A stretch of 44,448 nucleotides of DNA from JAYYPW01 sp036128855 (GTDB lineage Bacteria; Pseudomonadota; Gammaproteobacteria; Comchoanobacterales; Comchoanobacteraceae): the NCBI GenBank assembly GCA_036128855.1, contig JAYYPW010000010.1, forward strand, positions 1 through 44,448. The letters are read 5' to 3'. The translations under genes and the position numbers were made by a program. The notes beneath the pieces are model-generated. The model was not told the origin of the DNA. It made no database searches and saw nothing but the letters and a program-made list of their open reading frames with translations. This document shows positions 37,027 through 44,448 of the stretch, in pieces. Position 1 is the first letter of the stretch, and the number at the start of each line of letters is the position of its first letter.

Positions 37027-37719
37027 TTAATGTATACGTTTTTGTAGTAATACAAGATAGTTAATACTCACATTATTTGATAAAACAAAACGTTTATTAC
37101 CAAATTCCCATGTTAATCCTTGCAATTTTTTTAGCCCTAGATTTTCATCATAAGCGTAGTTTACTAGTTCGGAGGGCTTCAAAAAGCGGTTGAATTGATG
37201 TGTCCCTCTTTGTACCCAGCCGAGTAAATACTCAGCTGCAATGATGCCACCTAAGAAACTGATCAAAGTACGGTTTAATGTAGAAATAACCAAATAGCCT
37301 CCAGGTTTCAGTAAGCTTGCCATGCATTGAATATAAAGTTTTTGATCATCAACATGCTCTATCATTTCCATCGCAGTCACTACATCAAACATTTGTTCTT
37401 TTTTTGTCATCTGCTGTGCAAAGGTGAGAAAATCTACTTGGCGGTAATCGATTTTTTTTTGTGAAAGTTGTGCATGTGTGTTGGCAACCTTAATGCTAGC
37501 CTCGCTTGAATCAATTGCGGTCACATTGGCCCCAAGCTCGGCTAATGACTCAGCAAATAAACCACCTCCACAGCCGATATCTAAGATATTTTTACCTAGA
37601 CAGTCTATGTGTTTTTCCATAAAAGATTTTCTCAATGGCGTCATACGATGTAGCATTTTAAATGGCCCGTCTTGATCCCACCAGAATGCAGCGTCTTGAT
37701 CAAATACAGTTTCTACCAT
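37027..37719 (-). CDS. ubiG: Ubiquinone biosynthesis O-methyltransferase UbiG
   Basis: UbiG performs both O-methylations of ubiquinone synthesis using S-adenosylmethionine. I start it at ATG 37719 (MVETVFDQDAAFWWDQDGPF), one base after the sohB stop, which gives 230 residues; a longer frame from 37761 adds residues absent from the family. KNILDIGCGGGLFAESLAELG is SAM motif I, VTAIDSSEASI motif post I, and FDVVTAMEMIEHVDD motif II. LNRTLISFLGGIIAAEYLLGW followed by RGTHQFNRFLKPSEL is specific to UbiG. No ribosome site is seen, so it is probably translationally coupled to sohB. Confidence 0.94.
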   Translation of the reverse strand: MVETVFDQDAAFWWDQDGPFKMLHRMTPLRKSFMEKHIDCLGKNILDIGCGGGLFAESLAELGANVTAIDSSEASIKVANTHAQLSQKKIDYRQVDFLTFAQQMTKKEQMFDVVTAMEMIEHVDDQKLYIQCMASLLKPGGYLVISTLNRTLISFLGGIIAAEYLLGWVQRGTHQFNRFLKPSELVNYAYDENLGLKKLQGLTWEFGNKRFVLSNNVSINYLVLLQKRIH

Positions 37720-37720
37720 G

Positions 37721-38734
37721 TCAACCCATATCCCTAGTGTACAGTAGTTTGTAAAAAACACTTTGCATCTTGCCTAGAAGCATTTCTTTGAGAGAAGGTT
37801 TTTGTGCGGTTTTCACAGCGTAAACATCCCCATCGCGAATGGCTCTTTGGATATAGCTATCGCTTGCTTCTATTTCATCAATCAAATCAAGATCTTTCGC
37901 GTAAGTTGCCGTCCAATAGTCTCCAGTAGCCACTTTATCTAGCGCAAGTGAGGGTCTATATTTTGCAACATGATCTTTAAATTGCTCGTGGATGGCTTGC
38001 ATTTTATCTTGCATGTGGCTCTTACCCTCAAGCGTATTCTCTCCAAGCATACTAAGGGGGCGTTTATGCTGTCCTGCTGTTATTTCTACAATATCGACTG
38101 CGCATTTCTTTAAAAGATTATGAAAATTTGGAAGCTGCATGACAACGCCTATTGATCCAATATAGGCAAATGGCGCTGCAATCAGCTTATTTGCAAGACA
38201 CGCCATAAGATAACCACCACTTGCAGCAACCTTGTCTACACAAACAGTCAGTTGAATACCTTTTTCCCGAATCCTTGCAAGCTGCGTGGCGGCTAAACCA
38301 TAGTCTGCAACTGCACCACCTGGGCTTTCTAGCTGTAATATGATTTCATCATCTATGTTCGCTACATTTAGTACAGCAGTTATTTCTTCGCGCAATTGTT
38401 TCACTTTGCTGGCTTGTAAGTCACCCTTAAACTCTAAAACAAAATATCTCTTGGTCTCAGTTTTATTCTGCTTTCTAGTCTTTTCGATTTTTTTCTCAAC
38501 TTCTTGGCATTTTTTCAAAGCTTCTTTTGCTAGACCATCCCCGCTTTCTGCAAAGGCCTCCAAAAACTGATGTTTGGTTTTTCTATAGGTACTGTTTAGG
38601 TACTCTAAAGAAATTGTATCATTACTTCCTTTTTTACTGATTTTAGATAAAATCCACGCGAGAAAAACAATTGCTAAAACAACGGTTACTATTTTGAGTA
38701 GAAAAATACTAAAAGCTGTAACTACATCCCACAT
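37721..38734 (-). CDS. sohB: Inner-membrane peptidase SohB (S49 family)
   Basis: SohB is a periplasmic protease related to signal-peptide peptidase SppA. This 337-residue protein has one N-terminal membrane span (about residues 10-32, KIVTVVLAIVFLAWIL), a charged helical linker with many Lys and Glu (60-95), and then the S49 domain. ESPGGAVADYGLAATQL is the conserved substrate-groove strand, VCVDKVAASGGYLMACLANKL carries the catalytic Ser in ASGGY, and AYIGSIGVV follows. KRPLSMLGENTLEGKSHMQ is typical of SohB. It ends in TGA with the ubiG start one base further on. It begins 50 bases after fabI. Confidence 0.92.
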   Translation of the reverse strand: MWDVVTAFSIFLLKIVTVVLAIVFLAWILSKISKKGSNDTISLEYLNSTYRKTKHQFLEAFAESGDGLAKEALKKCQEVEKKIEKTRKQNKTETKRYFVLEFKGDLQASKVKQLREEITAVLNVANIDDEIILQLESPGGAVADYGLAATQLARIREKGIQLTVCVDKVAASGGYLMACLANKLIAAPFAYIGSIGVVMQLPNFHNLLKKCAVDIVEITAGQHKRPLSMLGENTLEGKSHMQDKMQAIHEQFKDHVAKYRPSLALDKVATGDYWTATYAKDLDLIDEIEASDSYIQRAIRDGDVYAVKTAQKPSLKEMLLGKMQSVFYKLLYTRDMG

Positions 38735-38784
38735 AAGACTAGACCTTTTGTATGTACTGGTTAGCTGAATGGATTAAGGGTGTT

Positions 38785-39558
38785 TTATTCAGCATGCGAT
38801 CCTATACTCATATTGAATCCATTATCTACGTATATAGTTTCACCTGTTATGCCACTAGCTAGCGGGGAGCATAAAAAAGCACAAGCGTTACCAACTTCGT
38901 CTATTGTAACAGGCTGTTTGATAGCTGATGCTTGAGCTACAGTAGATTGAAGCGAGCGCATATCTTTCACTCCAGCAGCAGATGGTGTGCGTATGGGGCC
39001 AGCAGAGATTGCGTTAACTCGTATGTTATGCTTTCCACAGTCCATAGCAAGATAACGAACTGCGCTTTCTAAAGATGCTTTAGCAAGCCCCATAACATTA
39101 TAATTAGGCACTGCTCGCTGTGATCCGAGATATGTCATGGTACAAATTGAGCCGTGATCATTGATTATTGGTAAAAAAGCTTTAGTGAGTGCTGCTAGTG
39201 AATATGTGCTTATTTCGTGTGCAGTCAAAAAGCCTTCTCTTGTCATATTGTCTAGCAATCCACCTTCTAAGTGATCACGTGGTGCAAAAGCAATACTGTG
39301 CACAAGGACGTCTATTTTGCCTACTTTCTCTTTTACCGCTTCTGCAAGATTAATTATGTCACTGTCTTTTGCAACATCACAAGAATGACTGAGCCAGGGT
39401 TTCCATGGTTCCGCGAGTTTGTTCACGCGGTCTGTAAATCGTTCAAGATAAGATAACCCTAGTTCCGCACCATGAGTGTGCATAGCGTTTGCTATACCGT
39501 AGGCGATAGATCTATCGCTCATTATACCAATTACAAGTGCTTTCTTTTGCTTTAACAT
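38785..39558 (-). CDS. fabI: Enoyl-ACP reductase FabI
   Basis: FabI reduces enoyl-ACP with NADH in the last step of each fatty-acid elongation cycle. The 257 residues (E. coli 262) begin MLKQKKALVIGIMSDRSIAYGIA, which includes the GxxxxxSIAxG cofactor loop of this family. The active-site Tyr and Lys are in YNVMGLAKASLE (Tyr-x6-Lys spacing typical of FabI). NAISAGPIRTPSAAG and GITGETIYVDNGFNMSI complete the pattern. The start is ATG 39558 with AGAG five bases upstream. It is the first gene of the tight minus-strand run to tsaB. An AT-rich region upstream (39559-39900) should contain the promoter. Triclosan- and isoniazid-type inhibitors target this family, but nothing in the sequence shows resistance. 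Confidence 0.95.
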   Translation of the reverse strand: MLKQKKALVIGIMSDRSIAYGIANAMHTHGAELGLSYLERFTDRVNKLAEPWKPWLSHSCDVAKDSDIINLAEAVKEKVGKIDVLVHSIAFAPRDHLEGGLLDNMTREGFLTAHEISTYSLAALTKAFLPIINDHGSICTMTYLGSQRAVPNYNVMGLAKASLESAVRYLAMDCGKHNIRVNAISAGPIRTPSAAGVKDMRSLQSTVAQASAIKQPVTIDEVGNACAFLCSPLASGITGETIYVDNGFNMSIGSHAE

Positions 39559-40095
39559 AGTGACTCTAAAAAAAAATAACTATATCGCAAAATGCGGCTA
39601 TTTTCTAGTCTCGTTTTTGAAAAACTTTATTCATCTAAATGCACTTATGCGCTATATAAGTTCTAATTTAACAATCTATCTCATATAGATAGTAATTATG
39701 TATTATTTTTATGTAAATTATTACTTATTTCAACGTAATACATTGTCCCTGGCAACTTGTCTAAAATATTAAGAAAACACAAAAACTCCCATTTTTACGC
39801 AATTACGTTAAAAGTAATACTATTTCTTTCTTTTTTCCATAAGATTAACGAGGTTCTACATACATATGATTTTTCATACTTTTTTGTTATAATACTATTG
39901 TTGAAGAATTATACTTACGTATTATTTTTACAAGGGTCTAGCTACCATGGATAGCTATGCTAGACGGGGTCGTTGAATCATGGAGAGTGGTTGAGGTTAA
40001 TTCATTGCTAAGGAAGTCTCGAGAGCACGGATGCTCAGACGAGCCCAAATCATATCACCAGCGTGCGTCTCTGGAATCAGCCAACTGTATATTTA
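39559..40095. other. Intergenic region: AT-rich fabI leader plus a GC-richer structured segment
   Basis: From 39559 to about 39930 the DNA is very AT-rich, with a good -10 (TATAAT, 39888-39893) pointing to the plus strand. From about 39931 to 40092 the composition is clearly GC-richer and holds two strong hairpins: GTCTAGC/GCTAGAC at 39936-39965, and GTCT-GAGCA-4-base loop-TGCTC-AGAC at 40016-40040. Part of it resembles a tRNA-Ser. The minus strand also has a 31-codon open frame (40092-39997) directly after two stop codons of the gene at 40096. Confidence 0.5.
39977..40040 (+). ncRNA. tRNA-Ser(GCU)-like fragment, incomplete
   Basis: Two short segments match hallmarks of bacterial tRNA-Ser(GCU): GAGTGGTTGA (D-loop region) and, after the standard 13 bases from GAGTGGTT, TGCTAAGG (anticodon loop with GCU at 40007-40009). 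A hairpin of the right kind for a long variable arm follows (40023-40036). However, the D-stem is one base short, only three of five anticodon-stem pairs form, and no GTTCRA T-arm or matching acceptor stem is present. It could be a decayed tRNA, another structured RNA or a coincidence. Confidence 0.25.
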
Positions 40096-40902
40096 CTACC
40101 AAGTGTTTCCTCCAAAGAAATGTTCAGGTGTGTTAACCTCCACCGTTTCGTTTTTTCTGAAGTCTTTTGGTACCTCTCGTTGTTTATTTGTGACCTGCAT
40201 GACTGGTTGAAAACATGGAGCTAGCACAGGTCGCCAGTACACCGTTCTCTCTAAAGTTGCATAGAGTTTTCTTCCTCCCAATGGAAAAAACAATCCAGAA
40301 GCATTCACCATTATCATTGAACACCATACCACTGGCTTACAAAAAAAGCCGCCTACTCTCAAACCTAACTGACCACCAACCTCACAGCAATGCTTAAAAT
40401 TACCTAAGAAAAATTGATATATTACACGCCCAAAACAGGAAACTGCAACGACAGTATCTACCCCCATCATAGTTAACAACCCAAGGAAATGTACAAAAGG
40501 TGTCGCGATCAATAGAGCAAGATGTTTTTGTCGTACTAAATTACCTTCTTCATCTAAATAACAGTATCCTGTGCTTGTGTCTTGTATAAAATAGCATGAC
40601 ACTGCGTGCGCTTGTGTGACATTACTTTTTTTTGGCGGTAATAAATCATGAGAAGTTTTAGTTTTCCAGGTCACAGCAGGGTTATAATCAGCTAACGCGG
40701 GTAGCTCTGCTTCATCAGCAAAATAGTTTGGCGACTCTGTACACAGTTTAACCACTGAGTCGCGCAATCTTCCAAAAAAACCTTTATCTACCATACTTAA
40801 ACTCTTGCTACCCTCCTGATAACTTAGCTTATTCTGGTGAGATAATGCAAGCACTAGCTTATCAACTACTATGCTTACGCTATATCTCGATAAACTTATC
40901 AT
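40096..40902 (-). CDS. Unrecognised protein with hydrophobic centre
   Basis: The protein has 268 residues. The N-terminal third is soluble; residues about 128-165 and 180-210 are hydrophobic (LLIATPFVHFLGLLTMMGVD, VVWCSMIMVNASGLFFPLGG) and may be membrane-embedded. A Cys- and aromatic-rich tail contains GRKLYATLERTVY, LAPCFQPVMQV and, at the very end, EHFFGGNTW. The LAPCFQP plus terminal FGG pattern reminds me of uncharacterised proteins in environmental chlamydiae, but I cannot verify this. The stop (TAG) is followed at once by a second in-frame TAA and then a 31-codon open frame. Start at ATG 40902 has no good ribosome site. It begins 68 bases after the autotransporter stop on the same strand. 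Confidence 0.6.
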   Translation of the reverse strand: MISLSRYSVSIVVDKLVLALSHQNKLSYQEGSKSLSMVDKGFFGRLRDSVVKLCTESPNYFADEAELPALADYNPAVTWKTKTSHDLLPPKKSNVTQAHAVSCYFIQDTSTGYCYLDEEGNLVRQKHLALLIATPFVHFLGLLTMMGVDTVVAVSCFGRVIYQFFLGNFKHCCEVGGQLGLRVGGFFCKPVVWCSMIMVNASGLFFPLGGRKLYATLERTVYWRPVLAPCFQPVMQVTNKQREVPKDFRKNETVEVNTPEHFFGGNTW

Positions 40903-40970
40903 GCGTGTTCAGTTTTTAACTTCTCATCGCTATGGCTTAGGCAATATAAACGTGACGGTCTAAAGATATT

Positions 40971-43900
40971 CTATAAGGCGAAGCTTGTTCTCAAGCTTGT
41001 GCCCCAGAGCTTATCATCGCTGTAAGTAACCTCAAAATGTAAATTTTGTTTACCGCTTAGAGCAGTTGCCACACTGTAGCCGATTGCTCGTGCTGACTGT
41101 GAGATGTACTCGTGCTCAACTGATGTACCGCGGTAGGAGAAAGCTTGCTTGTCATCGCCTGTCATTTTATGGGTGAACATAAATAGATGATGATTGAGTG
41201 TTCTTTTGAACGCTTGTGTTTCTTTCTTGAGACCAAACTCTCCTAGCCATAAGCCAAAAGACTCTCTTTCCCAATCGTATTCATCACCTTCAGAATATGC
41301 ATCAACAATTTCAAACGCCATGGTCAGACCTAGATTAGCAAAGGACTTGTGGCCAGGTACTTGAAAGCCTTTACCTACACCTATACCGCCTAAGTAACTT
41401 CTAAATCTTGCCTCTTGGTGTTGTATTTGGGGGTCTGTTGTGTGGAAATCACGTAATGTTTTGTTATTGTTTATGCCTACAAATGCATGTGTATCCATAC
41501 CATCTAGTGGTTTTGTGTACCCCACAGCAAGTCCTGTTTCATCTACATCTAAGCCGCTGCCTATTCTAATCCTATCCTTTTGTACTTGTGTCAAGAGCTT
41601 TCCTTTGCCGAGTTTTCTGATTTTGCTTAGTGCAAGAATTTTATTGGTGTATTGGGGGTGGCCATCAGAAGAATCATTGCGATTCTGATATCGCACTTCT
41701 TGCTGCCATCCGGGTGTTGTCGTATTAAGCTTGTGGACAAAATGATTTACCATATCACCTAGCTGCTCATCACGTATTTCAAGAAGACCTGCACCAACTA
41801 TGCTTGGAGAGGCAGTACAATCGGCATTAAAAGATACGCAGTTACCTGGAATGAGCACAAAGCTCTTACCATCTAGATCTTCTACTTCCCATGGCACTGT
41901 ACTACCAGTCAAATTAAAGAAGTACGCCGCGCCATCATCTAAGTCGATTTTCAGTGTATTGCCTGCAGACTTGCTGATTAATGCGCCATTTATGTGCTCA
42001 CCCTGGCCGCCTTCTAATAGTTCTACCGTACACTGCCCTTCTTCACAGATAATATCTCCATTGACATACCCCTCGTCGTGTAGTTGAATTGTTTGCCCCG
42101 TATTTTGCGTGATAATGTTGTTATTAATGGCACCAGACTCTAGGATCATTGTGTTGAATGTGCTTGCCAGGTGGAAATCTTGCGTCGTACTAAATCTCCC
42201 TACCGAGGTGTTTCTAGACACTTGCATATTTTGATTTTCACCTATATTGATGTTTAAGCTATTTCCGTGGCTTGAAGTGTGAAATGCAGGAAGAGTGGCG
42301 CTAGACCCCAGGAGATTTACTGTACCACTATTCAAAGAGATAGATTTTCCGCTTCCTATCGTTCCTGCTGTTACGTTAACTGTCCCTGCGGCATTAGCTG
42401 TATCGTCACTATTGCGGAACTTGATATCGCCGTTGAGAGTTCCAGAGGTTAGTGTTGCTACGTTTCCGGTATTTTTAAACAAGATATCTGAAGAGGCTGC
42501 TGTATTTTTGCCGTTTCCTACTTTTATATCGACTGTGCTGTTGGTAGTGCTGTTGGAGATCGCTGGTACGGTTGCTCCATCAGCTGTGAGATTCACTGTA
42601 CCACCATTCATATGGATAGATTTGTTAGCAGCTAGCGTTCCTCCTGATACATTCACTGTGCCTGATAGATTATTCGTGCCATCTGTAAATTTGATGTCTC
42701 CATTTAGCGTCCCAGACACTAATCCTACTGTGCTTATTGGTTTAGCATCGGACTCACTTGCTCTTGTATTCACTGAATCGGCTGTAAGTGTATTACCGGA
42801 CCCTAAGTTAAAATTCAGGGTATTATTACTGCTACCACTATTTACCGCTGGAACTGCTGTCGCACCTGTATTTAGATTTATAATACCACCATCCATAAAG
42901 ATGGACTTTTCACTTCCAAGGGTTCCTCCTGATACATTCACTGTGCCTGCTGCATTGTCTCCATTACTATCTAAAAACTTGATATCGCCGTTGAGAGTTC
43001 CAGAGGTTAGCGTTGCTATGTTTCCAGTATTTTGAAATTGGATATTCGAGGCTGCCGTGCTATTTCCAGCTCCCACTTTTATATCAGTTGTAGTATCCGT
43101 GGTGCTGCTATTGATTGCTGGCACGGTTGCTCCATCAGCTGTGAGATTCACTGTACCGCCATTCATATGGATGGACTTTCCAGCTCCAAGCGTTCCTCCT
43201 GATACATCCACTGTGCCTGTGGCATTGGCTGTATCACCACTATTTCGAAACTTGATATCACCAGTAAGTGTTCCGGTGGTTAGCGTAGCGACGTTACCGG
43301 TATTTAGAAACTTAATATCTGATGTGGCATTTTGTTGTATATTAACCGTACTGTTGATCGTACTACTGTTAATTGCTGGTACGATTGCACTAGCAGTCTT
43401 TATATTTATAGTACCACCGTCCATAAAGATAGATTTGTTAGCGGCTAGCGTTCCACTAGTTGTCCCATCTCCTACGTTAACTGTGCCTGCTGCATTGTCT
43501 CCATTACTATCTAAAAACTTGATATCGCCATCGAGTTCCCCCAAGGTTAGGGTTGCTATGTTTCCAGTATTTTGAAATTGGATGTTTGAAGAGGCATTTT
43601 GTTGTATATTAACCGTACTGTTGATCGTACTACTGTTGATTGCTGGCACGGTTGCTCCATCAGCTGTGAGATTCACTGTACCGCCATTCATATGGATGGA
43701 CTTTCCAGCTCCAAGCGTTCCTCCTGATACATCCACTGTGCCTGATAGATTAGCATCATCGGCAGAGTTTCTAAATTTAATGTCTCCACCCAACGTCCCA
43801 GACACTAATCCTACCGTGCTTATTTTTCCGGTAGTGCCCTCATTTGCTCTTTGATTCACTGAATCGGTTGTAAGTGTATTACCGGACCCTAAGTCAAAAT

Positions 43901-44448
43901 TCAAGGTATTATCACTACTGTTACTATTCACTGCTGGCACGGTTGCACTAGCAGTCTTTATATTTATAGTACCACCGTCCATAAAGATAGATTTGTTAGC
44001 GGCTAGCGTTCCACTAGTTGTCCCATCTCCTACGTTAACTGTGCCTGCTGCATTGGCTGTATCATCACTATTTCGAAACTTGATATCGCCATCGAGTTCC
44101 CCCGAGGTTAGCGTTGCTATGTTTCCAGTATTTTGAAACTGGATGTTTGAAGAGGCGTTTTTTTGTATATTAAACGTACTGTTGATCGTACTACTGTTAA
44201 TTGCTGGTACGGTTGCACTAGCAGTCTTTATATTTATAGTACCACCGTCCATAAAGATAGATTTGCCAGTAGCTAGCGTCCCACTAGTTGTCCCATCTCC
44301 TACGTTAACTGTGCCTGCTGCATTGGCTGTATTATCTGTATTATTTAGAAACTTGATATCGCCATCGAGTTCCCCCGAGGTTAGCGTTGCTATGTTTCCA
44401 GTATTTTGAAACTGGATGTTTGAAGAGGCGTTTTTTTGTATATTAACC
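40971..44448 (-). CDS. Autotransporter with repeat-built passenger, 5' end cut by window edge
   Basis: The frame is open from the right edge (44448) to the stop at 40971, so at least 1158 codons are present and the true start lies outside. The C-terminal ~255 residues (from about 41735 down) form an autotransporter beta-barrel domain with alternating strands, ending SLRTSFAL with a C-terminal hydrophobic residue. The passenger consists of about eight repeats of 89-95 residues, each with NTGNIATLTSG or STVGLVSGTL, GDIKF, AAGTVNV or LSGTVNV, and a (M/L)(D/N)(G/S)GT(I/V)N(I/L) strand. This predicts a long beta-helix. A linker with LEGGQGEHINGALISKS precedes the barrel. Such proteins are displayed on the outer membrane and often act as adhesins. 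No catalytic triad was seen. Confidence 0.9.
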   Translation of the reverse strand, partial: VNIQKNASSNIQFQNTGNIATLTSGELDGDIKFLNNTDNTANAAGTVNVGDGTTSGTLATGKSIFMDGGTINIKTASATVPAINSSTINSTFNIQKNASSNIQFQNTGNIATLTSGELDGDIKFRNSDDTANAAGTVNVGDGTTSGTLAANKSIFMDGGTINIKTASATVPAVNSNSSDNTLNFDLGSGNTLTTDSVNQRANEGTTGKISTVGLVSGTLGGDIKFRNSADDANLSGTVDVSGGTLGAGKSIHMNGGTVNLTADGATVPAINSSTINSTVNIQQNASSNIQFQNTGNIATLTLGELDGDIKFLDSNGDNAAGTVNVGDGTTSGTLAANKSIFMDGGTINIKTASAIVPAINSSTINSTVNIQQNATSDIKFLNTGNVATLTTGTLTGDIKFRNSGDTANATGTVDVSGGTLGAGKSIHMNGGTVNLTADGATVPAINSSTTDTTTDIKVGAGNSTAASNIQFQNTGNIATLTSGTLNGDIKFLDSNGDNAAGTVNVSGGTLGSEKSIFMDGGIINLNTGATAVPAVNSGSSNNTLNFNLGSGNTLTADSVNTRASESDAKPISTVGLVSGTLNGDIKFTDGTNNLSGTVNVSGGTLAANKSIHMNGGTVNLTADGATVPAISNSTTNSTVDIKVGNGKNTAASSDILFKNTGNVATLTSGTLNGDIKFRNSDDTANAAGTVNVTAGTIGSGKSISLNSGTVNLLGSSATLPAFHTSSHGNSLNINIGENQNMQVSRNTSVGRFSTTQDFHLASTFNTMILESGAINNNIITQNTGQTIQLHDEGYVNGDIICEEGQCTVELLEGGQGEHINGALISKSAGNTLKIDLDDGAAYFFNLTGSTVPWEVEDLDGKSFVLIPGNCVSFNADCTASPSIVGAGLLEIRDEQLGDMVNHFVHKLNTTTPGWQQEVRYQNRNDSSDGHPQYTNKILALSKIRKLGKGKLLTQVQKDRIRIGSGLDVDETGLAVGYTKPLDGMDTHAFVGINNNKTLRDFHTTDPQIQHQEARFRSYLGGIGVGKGFQVPGHKSFANLGLTMAFEIVDAYSEGDEYDWERESFGLWLGEFGLKKETQAFKRTLNHHLFMFTHKMTGDDKQAFSYRGTSVEHEYISQSARAIGYSVATALSGKQNLHFEVTYSDDKLWGTSLRTSFAL
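42240..44448 (-). repeat. Tandem DNA repeats encoding the autotransporter passenger
   Basis: Units of roughly 265-285 bases repeat about eight times. The strand beginning MDGGTINIK or MNGGTVNLT recurs near 44252, 43985, 43700, 43435, 43165, 42900, 42615 and 42330. Two alternating unit types exist: one with NSSTINSTVNIQ(Q/K)NASSN and one with NTLNF(D/N)LGSGNTLT. Blocks of tens of bases are identical between units, for example around 43973-44140 and 44240-44400, so recent duplication or gene conversion is likely. Confidence 0.9.

Noticed and set aside
37720..37761. Longer ubiG start at 37761
   Set aside because: The extra residues (MFFTNYCTLGIWVD) are read inside the end of sohB and are absent from the UbiG family.
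42295..43854. Long plus-strand open frames rich in Val, Pro and Ser opposite the autotransporter
   Set aside because: They are antisense shadows of the repeat-encoding gene; the repeats lack stops in this frame. The minus-strand frame has the beta-barrel and repeat logic.
1..44448. CRISPR array, intact insertion sequence or rRNA operon
   Set aside because: No spaced direct repeats of CRISPR type, no transposase with paired ends, and no rRNA-like sequence were seen; the only clear tandem repeats are the protein-coding ones described.

Overview
The window is AT-rich bacterial DNA that looks like a host-associated gammaproteobacterium. The housekeeping genes support this: alaS directly followed by lysC, recA and mutS in the same neighbourhood, and ubiG, sohB, fabI and tsaB. 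A second set of genes points to life with or inside eukaryotic cells: ankyrin-like repeats, two divergent kinase-like proteins, membrane-hairpin proteins, a repeat-rich autotransporter and many surface-glycan glycosyltransferases. I cannot name the genus; a Legionellales-like intracellular lineage is a guess.

Layout. (1) 1-7214, minus strand: MFS transporter, alaS, lysC and two tandem GT-A type glycosyltransferases, tightly packed; the last runs off the left edge. alaS carries an in-frame TGA at codon 51. (2) 7215-10742: a gene-poor stretch, an orphan membrane protein on the plus strand, a doubtful small ORF and recA on the minus strand. (3) 10886-23661: about 13 kb of accessory genes between recA and mutS. 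Most are on the minus strand and none has a housekeeping function. It contains a full-length pair of kinase-like paralogues flanking a helical protein, an ankyrin-like protein, two membrane-hairpin proteins, an HTH regulator with a multi-pass membrane protein, and one large soluble protein on the plus strand. (4) 23887-33947: mutS, then a glycan region: UDP-sugar epimerase, ArnT/PMT-type glycosyltransferase, a frameshifted GT25 remnant, an ELM1-family protein, and two convergent GT25 proteins with signal peptides. (5) 34282-39558, minus strand: a compact run fabI, sohB, ubiG, alpha/beta hydrolase, lipoprotein, tsaB. (6) 39559-44448: a GC-richer structured segment with a tRNA-Ser-like piece, an unrecognised membrane-associated protein, and the 3' part of an autotransporter whose passenger is built from repeats of about 89-95 residues and runs off the right edge.

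How they fit together: the housekeeping genes are carried on conserved backbones (alaS-lysC, recA/mutS, the fabI run). Accessory blocks sit between them, for envelope glycan building (GT-A pair, epimerase, GT39-type, GT25 genes) and for probable host interaction (the recA-mutS island and the autotransporter). No CRISPR array, intact transposase, rRNA or complete tRNA was seen.
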